Positions 1-5,296 of a DNA stretch of 7,047 nt are shown here, piece by piece (the stretch's first letter is position 1; every line of letters starts with the position of its first letter). Where the stretch lies: contig MGVM01000207.1 of NCBI GenBank assembly GCA_001800495.1, forward strand, positions 1 through 7,047. Direction: 5' to 3'. The notes under the pieces were generated by a model. That model was not told where the DNA came from. It made no database searches and worked only from the letters and a program-made list of their open reading frames with translations. This DNA comes from Elusimicrobia bacterium RIFOXYB2_FULL_48_7 (GTDB lineage: Bacteria; Elusimicrobiota; Endomicrobiia; CG1-02-37-114; XYA2-FULL-39-19). The position numbers and the translations under genes were made by a program.

Positions 1-532
1 CGTCAGCCCGCTTGAAACAATCCTGGAGGCGTTCTTTGTCCCGCTGGAGCATCCAAGCGTAAGACAAAATGTAATGGGAGAAAAGTACGGGCTCAGCCGG
101 CTGGAGGTGCGTGTAGCCGGGCATCAGCTTGCCCTCATTATCCTTCGCCTGCTCAATTACGTTTTCCTGGAAAATAGAGATCAGGGATATTGTTTTATTG
201 ATCTGGTCCTTGAGGTACAGCCGCAGGTCCAATGCTATCTGGTCGTTCCGGCTCCGGGCGGTTCTCAGCCGGCCGGCGGTTTTCTCGCCGATAAGGTCAA
301 TGAGTTTCTTTTCAACGGCATAGTGGATGTCTTCCTGCGTGGGGAGCGATCGCCCGGTTTTCAGGAGTTTCTCTATCTTTTGAAGGCCTTTGACTATCTT
401 TGTCGCGTCCGCATTGGGTATGATCCCGCATTTCGCTAGCATTTTCACATGCGCGATAGAACCGGTTATGTCATACAGCGCGAGCCGCTTGTCAAAAGAG
501 AAAGACGCTAAAAATTTTTCGTTTGTTGTCAT
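1..532 (-). CDS. argH: Argininosuccinate lyase, N-terminal part (cut by left edge)
   Basis: Cytoplasmic enzyme that splits argininosuccinate into arginine and fumarate, the last step of arginine synthesis. I translated the minus strand from the ATG at 530-532; the frame stays open for 177 codons to the window edge, against roughly 450-460 residues for the family. Two fumarase/ASL superfamily landmarks are visible: TARSRNDQ at residues 91-98 (substrate-binding loop) and MPGYTHLQPAEP at 137-148, whose His142 aligns with the catalytic histidine of the family. The start is supported by AGGTGA at 537-542, five bases upstream of the ATG. It lies 57 bp downstream of argG with no terminator between them, so co-transcription is likely. 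Oddity: the position before TARSRNDQ is Arg90, where most family members have His (LHTxRSRNDQ). The C-terminal signature and the flexible catalytic Ser loop are outside the window. Confidence 0.96.
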   Translation of the reverse strand, partial: MTTNEKFLASFSFDKRLALYDITGSIAHVKMLAKCGIIPNADATKIVKGLQKIEKLLKTGRSLPTQEDIHYAVEKKLIDLIGEKTAGRLRTARSRNDQIALDLRLYLKDQINKTISLISIFQENVIEQAKDNEGKLMPGYTHLQPAEPVLFSHYILSYAWMLQRDKERLQDCFKRAD

Positions 533-561
533 ATTATCACCTGATCATTGCTGGTATTTTT

Positions 562-582
562 GTAGTTGCCGATTTATCGGCA
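562..582 (+). repeat. REP-like palindrome A, inside the argG-argH spacer
   Basis: GTAG at 562-565 preceded by five T, then stem TGCCGA (567-572), loop TTTA (573-576) and stem TCGGCA (577-582), a perfect 6-bp hairpin. It shares the GTAG head, the GATTTATC core and the preceding T run with the two copies at 2412-2433 and 2458-2479, but has one base fewer between GTAG and the loop. It lies in the 57-bp spacer between argG and argH, on the strand opposite to transcription, and would appear in the argGH transcript as a hairpin about 25 nt before the argH ribosome-binding site. No T run follows it on the transcribed strand, so it does not look like a terminator. Confidence 0.7.
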
Positions 583-589
583 GTGTTGA

Positions 590-1789
590 CTATTTCTTTT
601 TCCGCAGTATCGCGTTCACTTCCACCGGCAGCCCGAAAAGCTTTATGAAACCTTCCGCGTGGGACTGGTTGTAAATATCTTCCGTCTCGAAAGTCGCTAG
701 CTTCTCCCAGTAAAGTGAACTTTTTGCCTTGCGGCCTTCCACGTTGATGTTGCCCTTGAAGAGTTTCAGCTTGATGGAGCCGGTCACGTATTCCTGCGTT
801 TTTTCTATGAAGCCGTCGAGCGCTTCGCGCAGGGGGCTGTACCAGAGCCCGTTATAGATAAGCTCGGAGTATTTCTGCTCTATCATCTGCTTGTAATGGA
901 ACGTGTCGCGTTCAAGCGTCAGGTATTCCAGCTCGCGGTGAGCGAACATCAGTAATGTGCCTCCGGGTGTTTCATATACCCCGCGGGACTTCATGCCCAC
1001 CAGCCGGTTTTCAACCAGGTCCGTCCGGCCGATGCAGTGCAGGCCGCCAATCTTGTTGAGCGCGGCGATTAGCGCGACCGGCTCATAGCTTTTGCCGTTG
1101 ATCTTCTTCGGCACGCCTTTTTCAAAGTATATTTCAACAAAACCCGGTTTATTGGGCGTCTTTGAAATGGGCCTTGTCAGCTGGAAAATGTCCTCCGTGG
1201 GCGGGTTGTCCGGGTTTTCCAGTATTCCGCCTTCGTAACTGATGTGCCAGAGGTTTGCGTCGGAGGAATAGGGTTTCGCCTTGGAAACCGTAATGGGTAT
1301 ATTGTGTTTCTGCGCGTAGTCAATCTCGTCCGTGCGCGATTTCATGTCCCATTCCCGCCAGGGGGCAATGATCTTGATCCCGGGCGCGAAAGCCCGGAAA
1401 GTGATCTCGAAACGCACCTGGTCGTTGCCCTTGCCGGTAGCGCCATGGCTGACAGCCCAGGCGTTTTCCTTCTTCGCTATCTCAACTATTTTCTTGGCTA
1501 TGATCGGCCGGGCAAGCGATGTCCCAAGCAGGTATTTGTGCTCGTATATCGCGTTCGCCTTGACCGCTGGGAAAATGATATCGGTTACGAATTCCTTTTT
1601 AGCGTCAATTACATAGGCCTTACTGGCGCCGGTGGCAAGCGCGCGTTTTTTTATGGCAGGCAGGTCTTCGTTCTGGCCCACGTCGATAATGGCCGCGATG
1701 ACCTCGGCGTCGTAAGTGTCCTTGAGCCACTTTATCATTATGGATGTATCCAAACCGCCTGAATAAGCTAAAACAATTTTTTTGGTCAT
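590..1789 (-). CDS. argG: Argininosuccinate synthase
   Basis: Cytoplasmic ATP-dependent ligase that joins citrulline and aspartate to give argininosuccinate, AMP and pyrophosphate; its product is the substrate of the ArgH encoded just downstream. The 399-residue length is typical of the common bacterial class. Visible motifs: the N-type ATP pyrophosphatase PP-loop AYSGGLDTS (residues 8-16), YLLGTSLARP (86-95) and HGATGKGNDQVRFE (115-128), the citrulline/aspartate-binding signature; SSDANLWHISYEGG follows in the synthetase domain, and the C-terminus carries the helix used for tetramer formation. The start ATG at 1787-1789 has the strong site AGGAAGG at 1794-1800, five bases upstream. A near-consensus promoter lies at 1867-1896, giving a leader of about 70 nt with an AT-only palindrome. 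The reading frame is intact and all key residues I can check are present. Confidence 0.98.
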   Translation of the reverse strand: MTKKIVLAYSGGLDTSIMIKWLKDTYDAEVIAAIIDVGQNEDLPAIKKRALATGASKAYVIDAKKEFVTDIIFPAVKANAIYEHKYLLGTSLARPIIAKKIVEIAKKENAWAVSHGATGKGNDQVRFEITFRAFAPGIKIIAPWREWDMKSRTDEIDYAQKHNIPITVSKAKPYSSDANLWHISYEGGILENPDNPPTEDIFQLTRPISKTPNKPGFVEIYFEKGVPKKINGKSYEPVALIAALNKIGGLHCIGRTDLVENRLVGMKSRGVYETPGGTLLMFAHRELEYLTLERDTFHYKQMIEQKYSELIYNGLWYSPLREALDGFIEKTQEYVTGSIKLKLFKGNINVEGRKAKSSLYWEKLATFETEDIYNQSHAEGFIKLFGLPVEVNAILRKKK

Positions 1790-1815
1790 ATTACCTTCCT
1801 AATTTCCCTTGTCTT

Positions 1816-1830
1816 TAATTATTATAATTA
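1816..1830. promoter_or_regulatory. AT-only 15-bp palindrome in the argG leader
   Basis: TAATTAT-T-ATAATTA is a perfect inverted repeat with a single central base, between the predicted argG transcription start (near 1860) and the AGGAAGG ribosome-binding site. Arginine genes are often controlled by ArgR/AhrC, whose ARG boxes are AT-rich imperfect palindromes of about 18 bp, so an operator is possible. The match to an ARG box consensus is weak, and AT-only palindromes arise easily by chance in AT-rich leaders. Confidence 0.3.
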
Positions 1831-1866
1831 TAGCGTGCAGGACTGACAGGTATGCTTTGTGAGCAA

Positions 1867-1896
1867 ATTATATAAAAAATCGCCTTATTGTGTCAA
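1867..1896 (-). promoter_or_regulatory. Sigma70-like promoter of argGH
   Basis: On the minus strand, a perfect -35 TTGACA (1891-1896) is followed after 18 bp by a perfect -10 TATAAT (1867-1872); the overlapping TATATA gives a 16-bp spacing. Transcription should begin near 1860, about 70 nt before the argG ATG. It lies downstream of the lapA-like stop codon, so argGH is probably transcribed independently of that gene. This is the best promoter match in the window. Confidence 0.75.
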
Positions 1897-1958
1897 TTGA
1901 AATGGCATCTAGTATTTTGGATTAAACGTGGGGTGTGGAGGGGGAACTGATGCTCAAA

Positions 1959-2228
1959 TTATGTGGATTTGATTTTTTCTATTTTGTTTTCCATTTCCCG
2001 GATCTTGTTTTCTAGTTTTGAAGCAATCAATTTTTTTCTGATAATAACGGGAAGAACCAGCAATAAACTGAATATAGCGCCAAGAATGAACATAAATAAT
2101 AGAGCTATAGCTAACGAGCATTTTAATTGCCAGGCAATAAATGTAATAAATACTGTTGCGGGGTTTTGTATTGCGAATACGATAATTATGGCCGCTATAA
2201 CAATTCCTAAAACTAAAAATGTTACCAT
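1959..2228 (-). CDS. LapA/DUF1049-family small membrane protein
   Basis: An 89-residue inner-membrane protein with the typical LapA-domain layout. The first hydrophobic helix spans residues 3-20 and runs into FAIQNPATVFITFI, the family's characteristic QN segment. A second helix follows at about 40-62, then the basic stretch RKK and a charged coiled-coil tail (about 68-89, KLENKIREMENKIEKI) that should lie in the cytoplasm. In Escherichia coli LapA takes part in controlling lipopolysaccharide synthesis with LapB; in other lineages the domain is often an orphan with no proven role, and no lapB-like TPR gene is visible here. The start ATG at 2226-2228 is supported by GGAG at 2237-2240, eight bases upstream, preceded by a run of A. 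Its composition is clearly AT-richer than argG. It stands alone, with about 470 bp upstream and its own possible promoter. Confidence 0.85.
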   Translation of the reverse strand: MVTFLVLGIVIAAIIIVFAIQNPATVFITFIAWQLKCSLAIALLFMFILGAIFSLLLVLPVIIRKKLIASKLENKIREMENKIEKIKST

Positions 2229-2281
2229 ATCAGTTGCTCCTTTTTTTTAGAGATGGGTGACGTTGCGTACTTTTTGTACTT

Positions 2282-2310
2282 GTTAAGAAAGTCAGTAGTT
2301 TCTATGCCAA
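2282..2310 (-). promoter_or_regulatory. Possible promoter of the lapA-like gene
   Basis: On the minus strand, TTGGCA (2305-2310; five of six bases match the -35 consensus) is followed after 17 bp by CTTAAC (2282-2287; only three of six match the -10). This would give a leader of roughly 45-50 nt before the ATG at 2228. It overlaps the left arm of the imperfect hairpin at 2290-2345. The weak -10 makes it a tentative call. Confidence 0.3.
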
Positions 2311-2345
2311 TTTTTCAGTCAAGACTTCTGATAGAAATCCTGACT
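2290..2345. repeat. Imperfect inverted repeat (13 paired bases)
   Basis: The arms AGTCAG-tag-TTTCTAT (2290-2305) and ATAGAAA-tc-CTGACT (2331-2345) form 7 bp plus 6 bp separated by a 3x2 internal loop. The 25-nt loop contains its own small inverted repeat AGTC-AA-GACT (2317-2326). No T tract follows directly on either strand, so an intrinsic terminator is unlikely. It could be an RNA structure in the lapA-like transcript leader, the footprint of a mobile element, or chance. Confidence 0.45.
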
Positions 2346-2411
2346 ACTAACAGCAACCTGAAAAATAATTCCTTCTACTACTTGTCTTGAGTGAATTTAG
2401 ATTCAGTTTTC

Positions 2412-2433
2412 GTAGCGGTCCGATTTATCGGAC
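2412..2433 (+). repeat. REP-like palindrome B
   Basis: GTAG (2412-2415), spacer CG, stem GTCCGA (2418-2423), loop TTTA (2424-2427), stem TCGGAC (2428-2433). Four T and one C precede the head. It has the same head, spacer, loop and core GATTTATC as copy C on the opposite strand; the stem bases differ but still pair perfectly. The GTAG tetranucleotide at the 5' foot of a short hairpin is the defining mark of REP sequences recognised by RAYT transposases. Confidence 0.72.
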
Positions 2434-2457
2434 ATATTAGGACAACTTTATATTATT

Positions 2458-2479
2458 GCGTGATAAATCACGCCGCTAC
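2458..2479 (-). repeat. REP-like palindrome C, inverted partner of B
   Basis: Read on the minus strand: GTAG (2476-2479), spacer CG, stem GCGTGA (2468-2473), loop TTTA (2464-2467), stem TCACGC (2458-2463), preceded by four T. It is the mirror partner of copy B, with 24 bp (2434-2457) between them. The pair therefore has the head-to-head inverted arrangement known as a BIME. Across the pair, GTAGCGG can also pair with CCGCTAC and GATTTATC with GATAAATC, giving an alternative long stem over the whole unit. Confidence 0.72.
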
Positions 2480-2576
2480 AAAATTCAAAAGTGAATTATT
2501 TCTACAACAACCTTAACCATAAAATTATTCAAGATTGATCAAGGTTACTTCCGATAACATTCACTTTCTTCTGCTT

Positions 2577-2639
2577 CTTTTGAAATGTGTTTTCACAGAT
2601 TTCTTCCCAAACCTTGAGAAATCAGAGAAACTTCAAAAG
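2577..2639. repeat. Long imperfect hairpin of 63 nt
   Basis: Three nested helices: outer CTTTTGAA (2577-2584) with TTCAAAAG (2632-2639), 8 bp; middle GTTTT (2589-2593) with GAAAC (2627-2631), 5 bp including one G-U; inner GATTTCT (2598-2604) with AGAAATC (2617-2623), 7 bp; terminal loop of about 12 nt. It lies downstream of the 840-residue gene on the minus strand, where it would fall in that gene's 3' untranslated region. No clear run of U follows on that strand, so it is not a standard intrinsic terminator, though it could protect a 3' end. Confidence 0.45.
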
Positions 2640-2697
2640 TATTGACTTGTCGCAATAATCAATGCTTTTATTATATTGCTTTTGGAGGGGAATATCA

Positions 2698-2784
2698 ATG
2701 TCAGAATATCTTTATGGTTTGCTTTTCTTTTGTGAGTTTGTCAAATTGGGACTGGGTGATGAGGCGGGCGTAAACGCTGTCTGA
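2698..2784 (+). CDS. Possible 28-residue small ORF with a strong SD, antisense to a gene end
   Basis: The ATG at 2698 is preceded by GGAGGGG (2684-2690) at seven bases, the best ribosome-binding site in this part of the window and not needed by any recognised gene. The frame runs for 28 codons, starting MSEYLYGLLFFCEFVK and ending with TGA at 2782-2784; it has a mildly hydrophobic first half. All but the first codon lie antisense to the 3' end of the 840-residue gene. Upstream, TTGTCG (2647-2652) and TTATAT (2671-2676), 18 bp apart, are only a weak promoter. It may be a real small protein, the 5' remnant of a lost gene whose body was replaced, or chance. I do not recognise the peptide. Confidence 0.22.
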   Translation: MSEYLYGLLFFCEFVKLGLGDEAGVNAV

Positions 2785-5223
2785 ATCGGCTTCCGTGCCG
2801 GCGGCTTTGGCTATGTAAGATGCCTTCTTTTCCTGTTCATTCAGGTTAACATAAAGCCACATATCTTTGATTGCACTGCTTTTTATCAGGTAGGTTTTCC
2901 AGTTCTCAACCCTGACCGCGGATTCTATGCCGGGAAGCTGGCGGAAAATTCTTTCGTCCTTGAATCCTTCCCTGCGGGCGTCCTGGATTTCGGCGAAGCC
3001 CTGAAGAATATCGTTGGCTATCGCAGCGGGCCCTTTTTCAAAACTTAGTTTCACGCCGGCGGCATTTTTTTCTGCTAAAAGCTCACCATAATTTGCACCG
3101 TCTGCCCGGCATGGGATTTTAATGGAGGGCTTGTCTTCAAGTGCAAGAGGTGAGGGGGTATAGGTATTTGCCGTGCCGGAGGATTCCTGCCTGGTTTTTG
3201 CTTTCAATAGGGGCGGCCCGATCCTGTTAGAGCGCTTCGCGCCGGGGGCGGCCGGAATGCCCGAAGCAGATGGTTCGCCCGAATCCCCGCCTTTAGCGGC
3301 ATAGCCGCTGGTTTTTTTCTTAAGTTTTCCCAGTATGTCGTTTTTTGACGCCAGTGAAACGCCGCCGAACAGGAAGAATGATTGCCCCATCAGAGGGTAA
3401 TTCTGCGAGTAAAAAATCGGCAGGCATTCCGTGGTCCTGTTGTATTTGGTTTTGTCAATGAAAGCGATTTCCGGCTTCACTTTAAGGTACGGAGTAACCC
3501 TGTACCAGGTTTCGTAGTCGAGATTCCGCTCCACGCTCACGTTAAAAAGAAAATCCAGCGCGCGGTTTTTTTCTTCCTTCAATATCATGAGGATACAACT
3601 CCATTTTTGGATTTGGTTGAGCTTGTGGTACTGCGGCTCGAAATCCGCCATTGTTTCATAGTGCTTGTCCCACCAGCCCAGGAATTCGCCGCTCTGGTAA
3701 TTTGGCTTGGATTCCTTGCCCGGAAAAAGGGGATCGGATGACGCGGCGTAAACCCTCGTGGCAACGGGTTCAAAAACAGCTTTTTTGCCGTAGACTTCAA
3801 ACGCGTCTTTTTTCACGCCGAACCAAAGCCGTGTTTTTGAGAGTTTGACGAAGTCATCCCAATAAAGCTTGGGTACCCTTATTTCCGACATAGCCCTGAA
3901 CCCGGTGATGGTGTTGCGCGGGGCGGAGCCGTCGAAATCCAATGCCCAAAGCTTGGCGGTAAGGTCGGTGTAGAACAGGACCATCGCGGGGCTTGTGCCT
4001 TTCATTTTGCCGTCGTAACGGGCGAGCTGGTATGAGTTTTTCATCTGGATCCTTTTTAGAATGTCAACGAAATGCGCCTGAGCCCTGTTTTCGGTTTTAC
4101 TGTATTTTCTCAAGAGTACCAGAACCGGTTCCAGATCCTCCCTGTTCCTGACTTTTCCGGCGGTGGAAACGATATCTTCCCGGATTGAATCTATGAAGCC
4201 GCAAAGTTCCGTGTCCTGTGTGTCAACGGAGCCGGGGTCCTTGCCGGCAAGTTTTTCAAGGTCGTCGGCTACAGCCCGGTAATCCATCCCCGGGTCCAGT
4301 GAAAAACCGACGTTTTCATCCTCCTCACCAAGCGGAGTGTAGGGGATACGCTGGCGTATATAGTCCAGTACTTCCTTCTTTTTTGTTTTGCCGCGGCTTA
4401 TGGCTTTTTCCAGGCCGGGATTGAGCTTTAATACTTCTTCGTATTTCTGGTTGATGAAAAGGTTGTAATCATGTTTGTGTTTTTCTTCCTTTTCTGGAGT
4501 GACCTGGACCATGTAGGCCTGGTAAAGCGTGGCGATATCTTCGGTTGTAAGCGAGCGGTTGGAGTCAGCCGGGTACTTCCGGCCCGCGAAGGTTACACTG
4601 TTGTCTTTCCAGCGCATGGAAAGGATATCGTCGATATTTCCCATGAACTGCCGGAAATCATCCAGATTCCTGACTTCTTTTTCGGCGTAGCCGTACTCCG
4701 GGCCGAAAAGCTTTTTGCCGGGTTCAGTTTTGTAATAAGAAACGGTTATTGTGCCCGCGGGAATATCGGCCCTGTAGGAATAAATATGTATTTTTTCCGG
4801 AAGGTAGTTGGTGGCGGAGTATTTTTTGTCAGTCAGGGCGCCGATAAGCGGTTTGTTGTCCCTGTTTTCTTCCTGCACCAGGACAATGCAGTCCGTTCCA
4901 GACAGGTATTCAACCCTGCCGGACAATATTTTGTATCCAACCGAGTCTTTAAGATAAGGGAACCGGAGAGGCGCGGAACCTTTGAACATTTCGGCCATTT
5001 TCTTCTGGGAAATGTTCAGCTTGGCAAGGAGGCCGTAGAGCGCCCAATCGCGGGCCTGCTCGTTTTTCTCGTCAATGGTGAGGGTTTGGTAAAAAGGAAT
5101 GAGGGGGGAAATGTCAATCTGCACGCTGGTTTGAGCGGAAAGTCCGGCAAAAGCCGCTGTGTGGCAGAAAAATAACGCAGGCAGCATTATCCGGAGCCCG
5201 GCAGTATGGAATATTTTTCCCAT
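2701..5223 (-). CDS. Exported 840-residue protein of unknown function
   Basis: I do not recognise a family. The N-terminus is a Sec signal peptide: basic start MGKIFHTAGLR, hydrophobic core to about residue 24, with likely cleavage after AFA or LSA (about residues 26-30), so the protein should act in the periplasm or beyond. No lipobox is present at Cys20. The mature part is mixed alpha/beta, lysine- and tyrosine-rich, with no further membrane segment. Residues about 397-445 (LARYDGKMKG onward) and 545-625 (LNQIQKWS to MGQSFFLFGG) look like folded, conserved-type cores rich in Trp, Tyr and Phe. A Gly/Pro/Ser/Ala-rich linker at about 633-700 separates a C-terminal domain of about 140 residues. 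The first Met is preferred over Met13 because only it gives the signal peptide its positive charge. There is no ribosome-binding site; TATAAT lies eight bases before the ATG. It is divergent from the nuclease gene. Confidence 0.9.
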   Translation of the reverse strand: MGKIFHTAGLRIMLPALFFCHTAAFAGLSAQTSVQIDISPLIPFYQTLTIDEKNEQARDWALYGLLAKLNISQKKMAEMFKGSAPLRFPYLKDSVGYKILSGRVEYLSGTDCIVLVQEENRDNKPLIGALTDKKYSATNYLPEKIHIYSYRADIPAGTITVSYYKTEPGKKLFGPEYGYAEKEVRNLDDFRQFMGNIDDILSMRWKDNSVTFAGRKYPADSNRSLTTEDIATLYQAYMVQVTPEKEEKHKHDYNLFINQKYEEVLKLNPGLEKAISRGKTKKKEVLDYIRQRIPYTPLGEEDENVGFSLDPGMDYRAVADDLEKLAGKDPGSVDTQDTELCGFIDSIREDIVSTAGKVRNREDLEPVLVLLRKYSKTENRAQAHFVDILKRIQMKNSYQLARYDGKMKGTSPAMVLFYTDLTAKLWALDFDGSAPRNTITGFRAMSEIRVPKLYWDDFVKLSKTRLWFGVKKDAFEVYGKKAVFEPVATRVYAASSDPLFPGKESKPNYQSGEFLGWWDKHYETMADFEPQYHKLNQIQKWSCILMILKEEKNRALDFLFNVSVERNLDYETWYRVTPYLKVKPEIAFIDKTKYNRTTECLPIFYSQNYPLMGQSFFLFGGVSLASKNDILGKLKKKTSGYAAKGGDSGEPSASGIPAAPGAKRSNRIGPPLLKAKTRQESSGTANTYTPSPLALEDKPSIKIPCRADGANYGELLAEKNAAGVKLSFEKGPAAIANDILQGFAEIQDARREGFKDERIFRQLPGIESAVRVENWKTYLIKSSAIKDMWLYVNLNEQEKKASYIAKAAGTEADSDSVYARLITQSQFDKLTKEKQTIKIF

Positions 5224-5231
5224 AGGACAAC

Positions 5232-5260
5232 ATTATACAATAAAATGAAGCATGGCGAAA
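5232..5260 (-). promoter_or_regulatory. Promoter of the 840-residue gene, leaderless type
   Basis: On the minus strand a perfect -10 TATAAT (5232-5237) is preceded at 17 bp by a poor -35 TTTCGC (5255-5260). Only eight bases separate the -10 from the ATG at 5221-5223, so transcription should begin within a few bases of the start codon. There is no Shine-Dalgarno sequence in the gap. Confidence 0.5.
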
Positions 5261-5262
5261 AA

Positions 5263-5291
5263 TTGCCGACAGAGTCAAAAAAAGATATAAT
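5263..5291 (+). promoter_or_regulatory. Promoter of the nuclease gene, leaderless type
   Basis: TTGCCG (5263-5268), 17-bp spacer, perfect TATAAT (5286-5291). The -10 ends five bases before the ATG at 5297, which places the expected transcription start on the start codon itself. No Shine-Dalgarno sequence exists between them. Its -35 almost touches the -35 of the opposite promoter (5255-5260), so the two may compete for polymerase or share a regulator. Confidence 0.6.
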
Positions 5292-5296
5292 CAATC

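Larger units (their letters stand above)
2229..2697. other. Structured non-coding region of about 470 bp
   Basis: No reading frame here has both a plausible start signal and recognisable protein content. The region is AT-rich and holds, from left to right, the upstream signals of the lapA-like gene, a long imperfect hairpin (2290-2345), an inverted pair of REP-like palindromes (2412-2479), a second long imperfect hairpin (2577-2639) and a plus-strand Shine-Dalgarno-like site (2684-2690) before an ATG at 2698. I see no tRNA, rRNA or CRISPR array in it. Confidence 0.7.

Noticed and set aside
74..439. Plus-strand open frame of 121 codons
   Set aside because: It is antisense to argH, which is supported by the SRNDQ and THLQP motifs.
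562..582. Intrinsic terminator between argG and argH
   Set aside because: The hairpin has only six pairs and on the transcribed strand it is followed by mixed bases, not a U run; the T run lies on the wrong side.
1244..1762. Plus-strand open frame of 172 codons
   Set aside because: It is entirely antisense to argG, whose protein is unambiguous; no ribosome-binding site and no recognisable domain.
1963..2250. Plus-strand open frame of 95 codons opposite the lapA-like gene
   Set aside because: The minus-strand protein matches the LapA/DUF1049 layout and has a Shine-Dalgarno site; the opposite frame has neither.
2412..2479. CRISPR repeats
   Set aside because: The palindromes are too short, are inverted and not tandem, have no regular spacers, and no cas1/cas2 genes are near; the Cas4-like motifs of the nuclease alone do not suffice.
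2642..2677. TTGACT as a -35 for the small plus-strand ORF
   Set aside because: The nearest good -10-like sequence (TATATT at 2672) is 24 bp away, too far for a normal spacer.
4471..5175. Plus-strand open frame of 234 codons
   Set aside because: It lies wholly antisense to the 840-residue exported-protein gene, has no start signal, and its translation is rich in Phe, Val, Gly and Arg in the manner of a shadow frame.
5160..5223. Lipoprotein signal on the 840-residue protein (Cys20) or the DUF1573 protein (Cys17)
   Set aside because: The residues before each Cys (LFF and GFY) do not fit a lipobox, which needs Gly, Ala or Ser just before the Cys.
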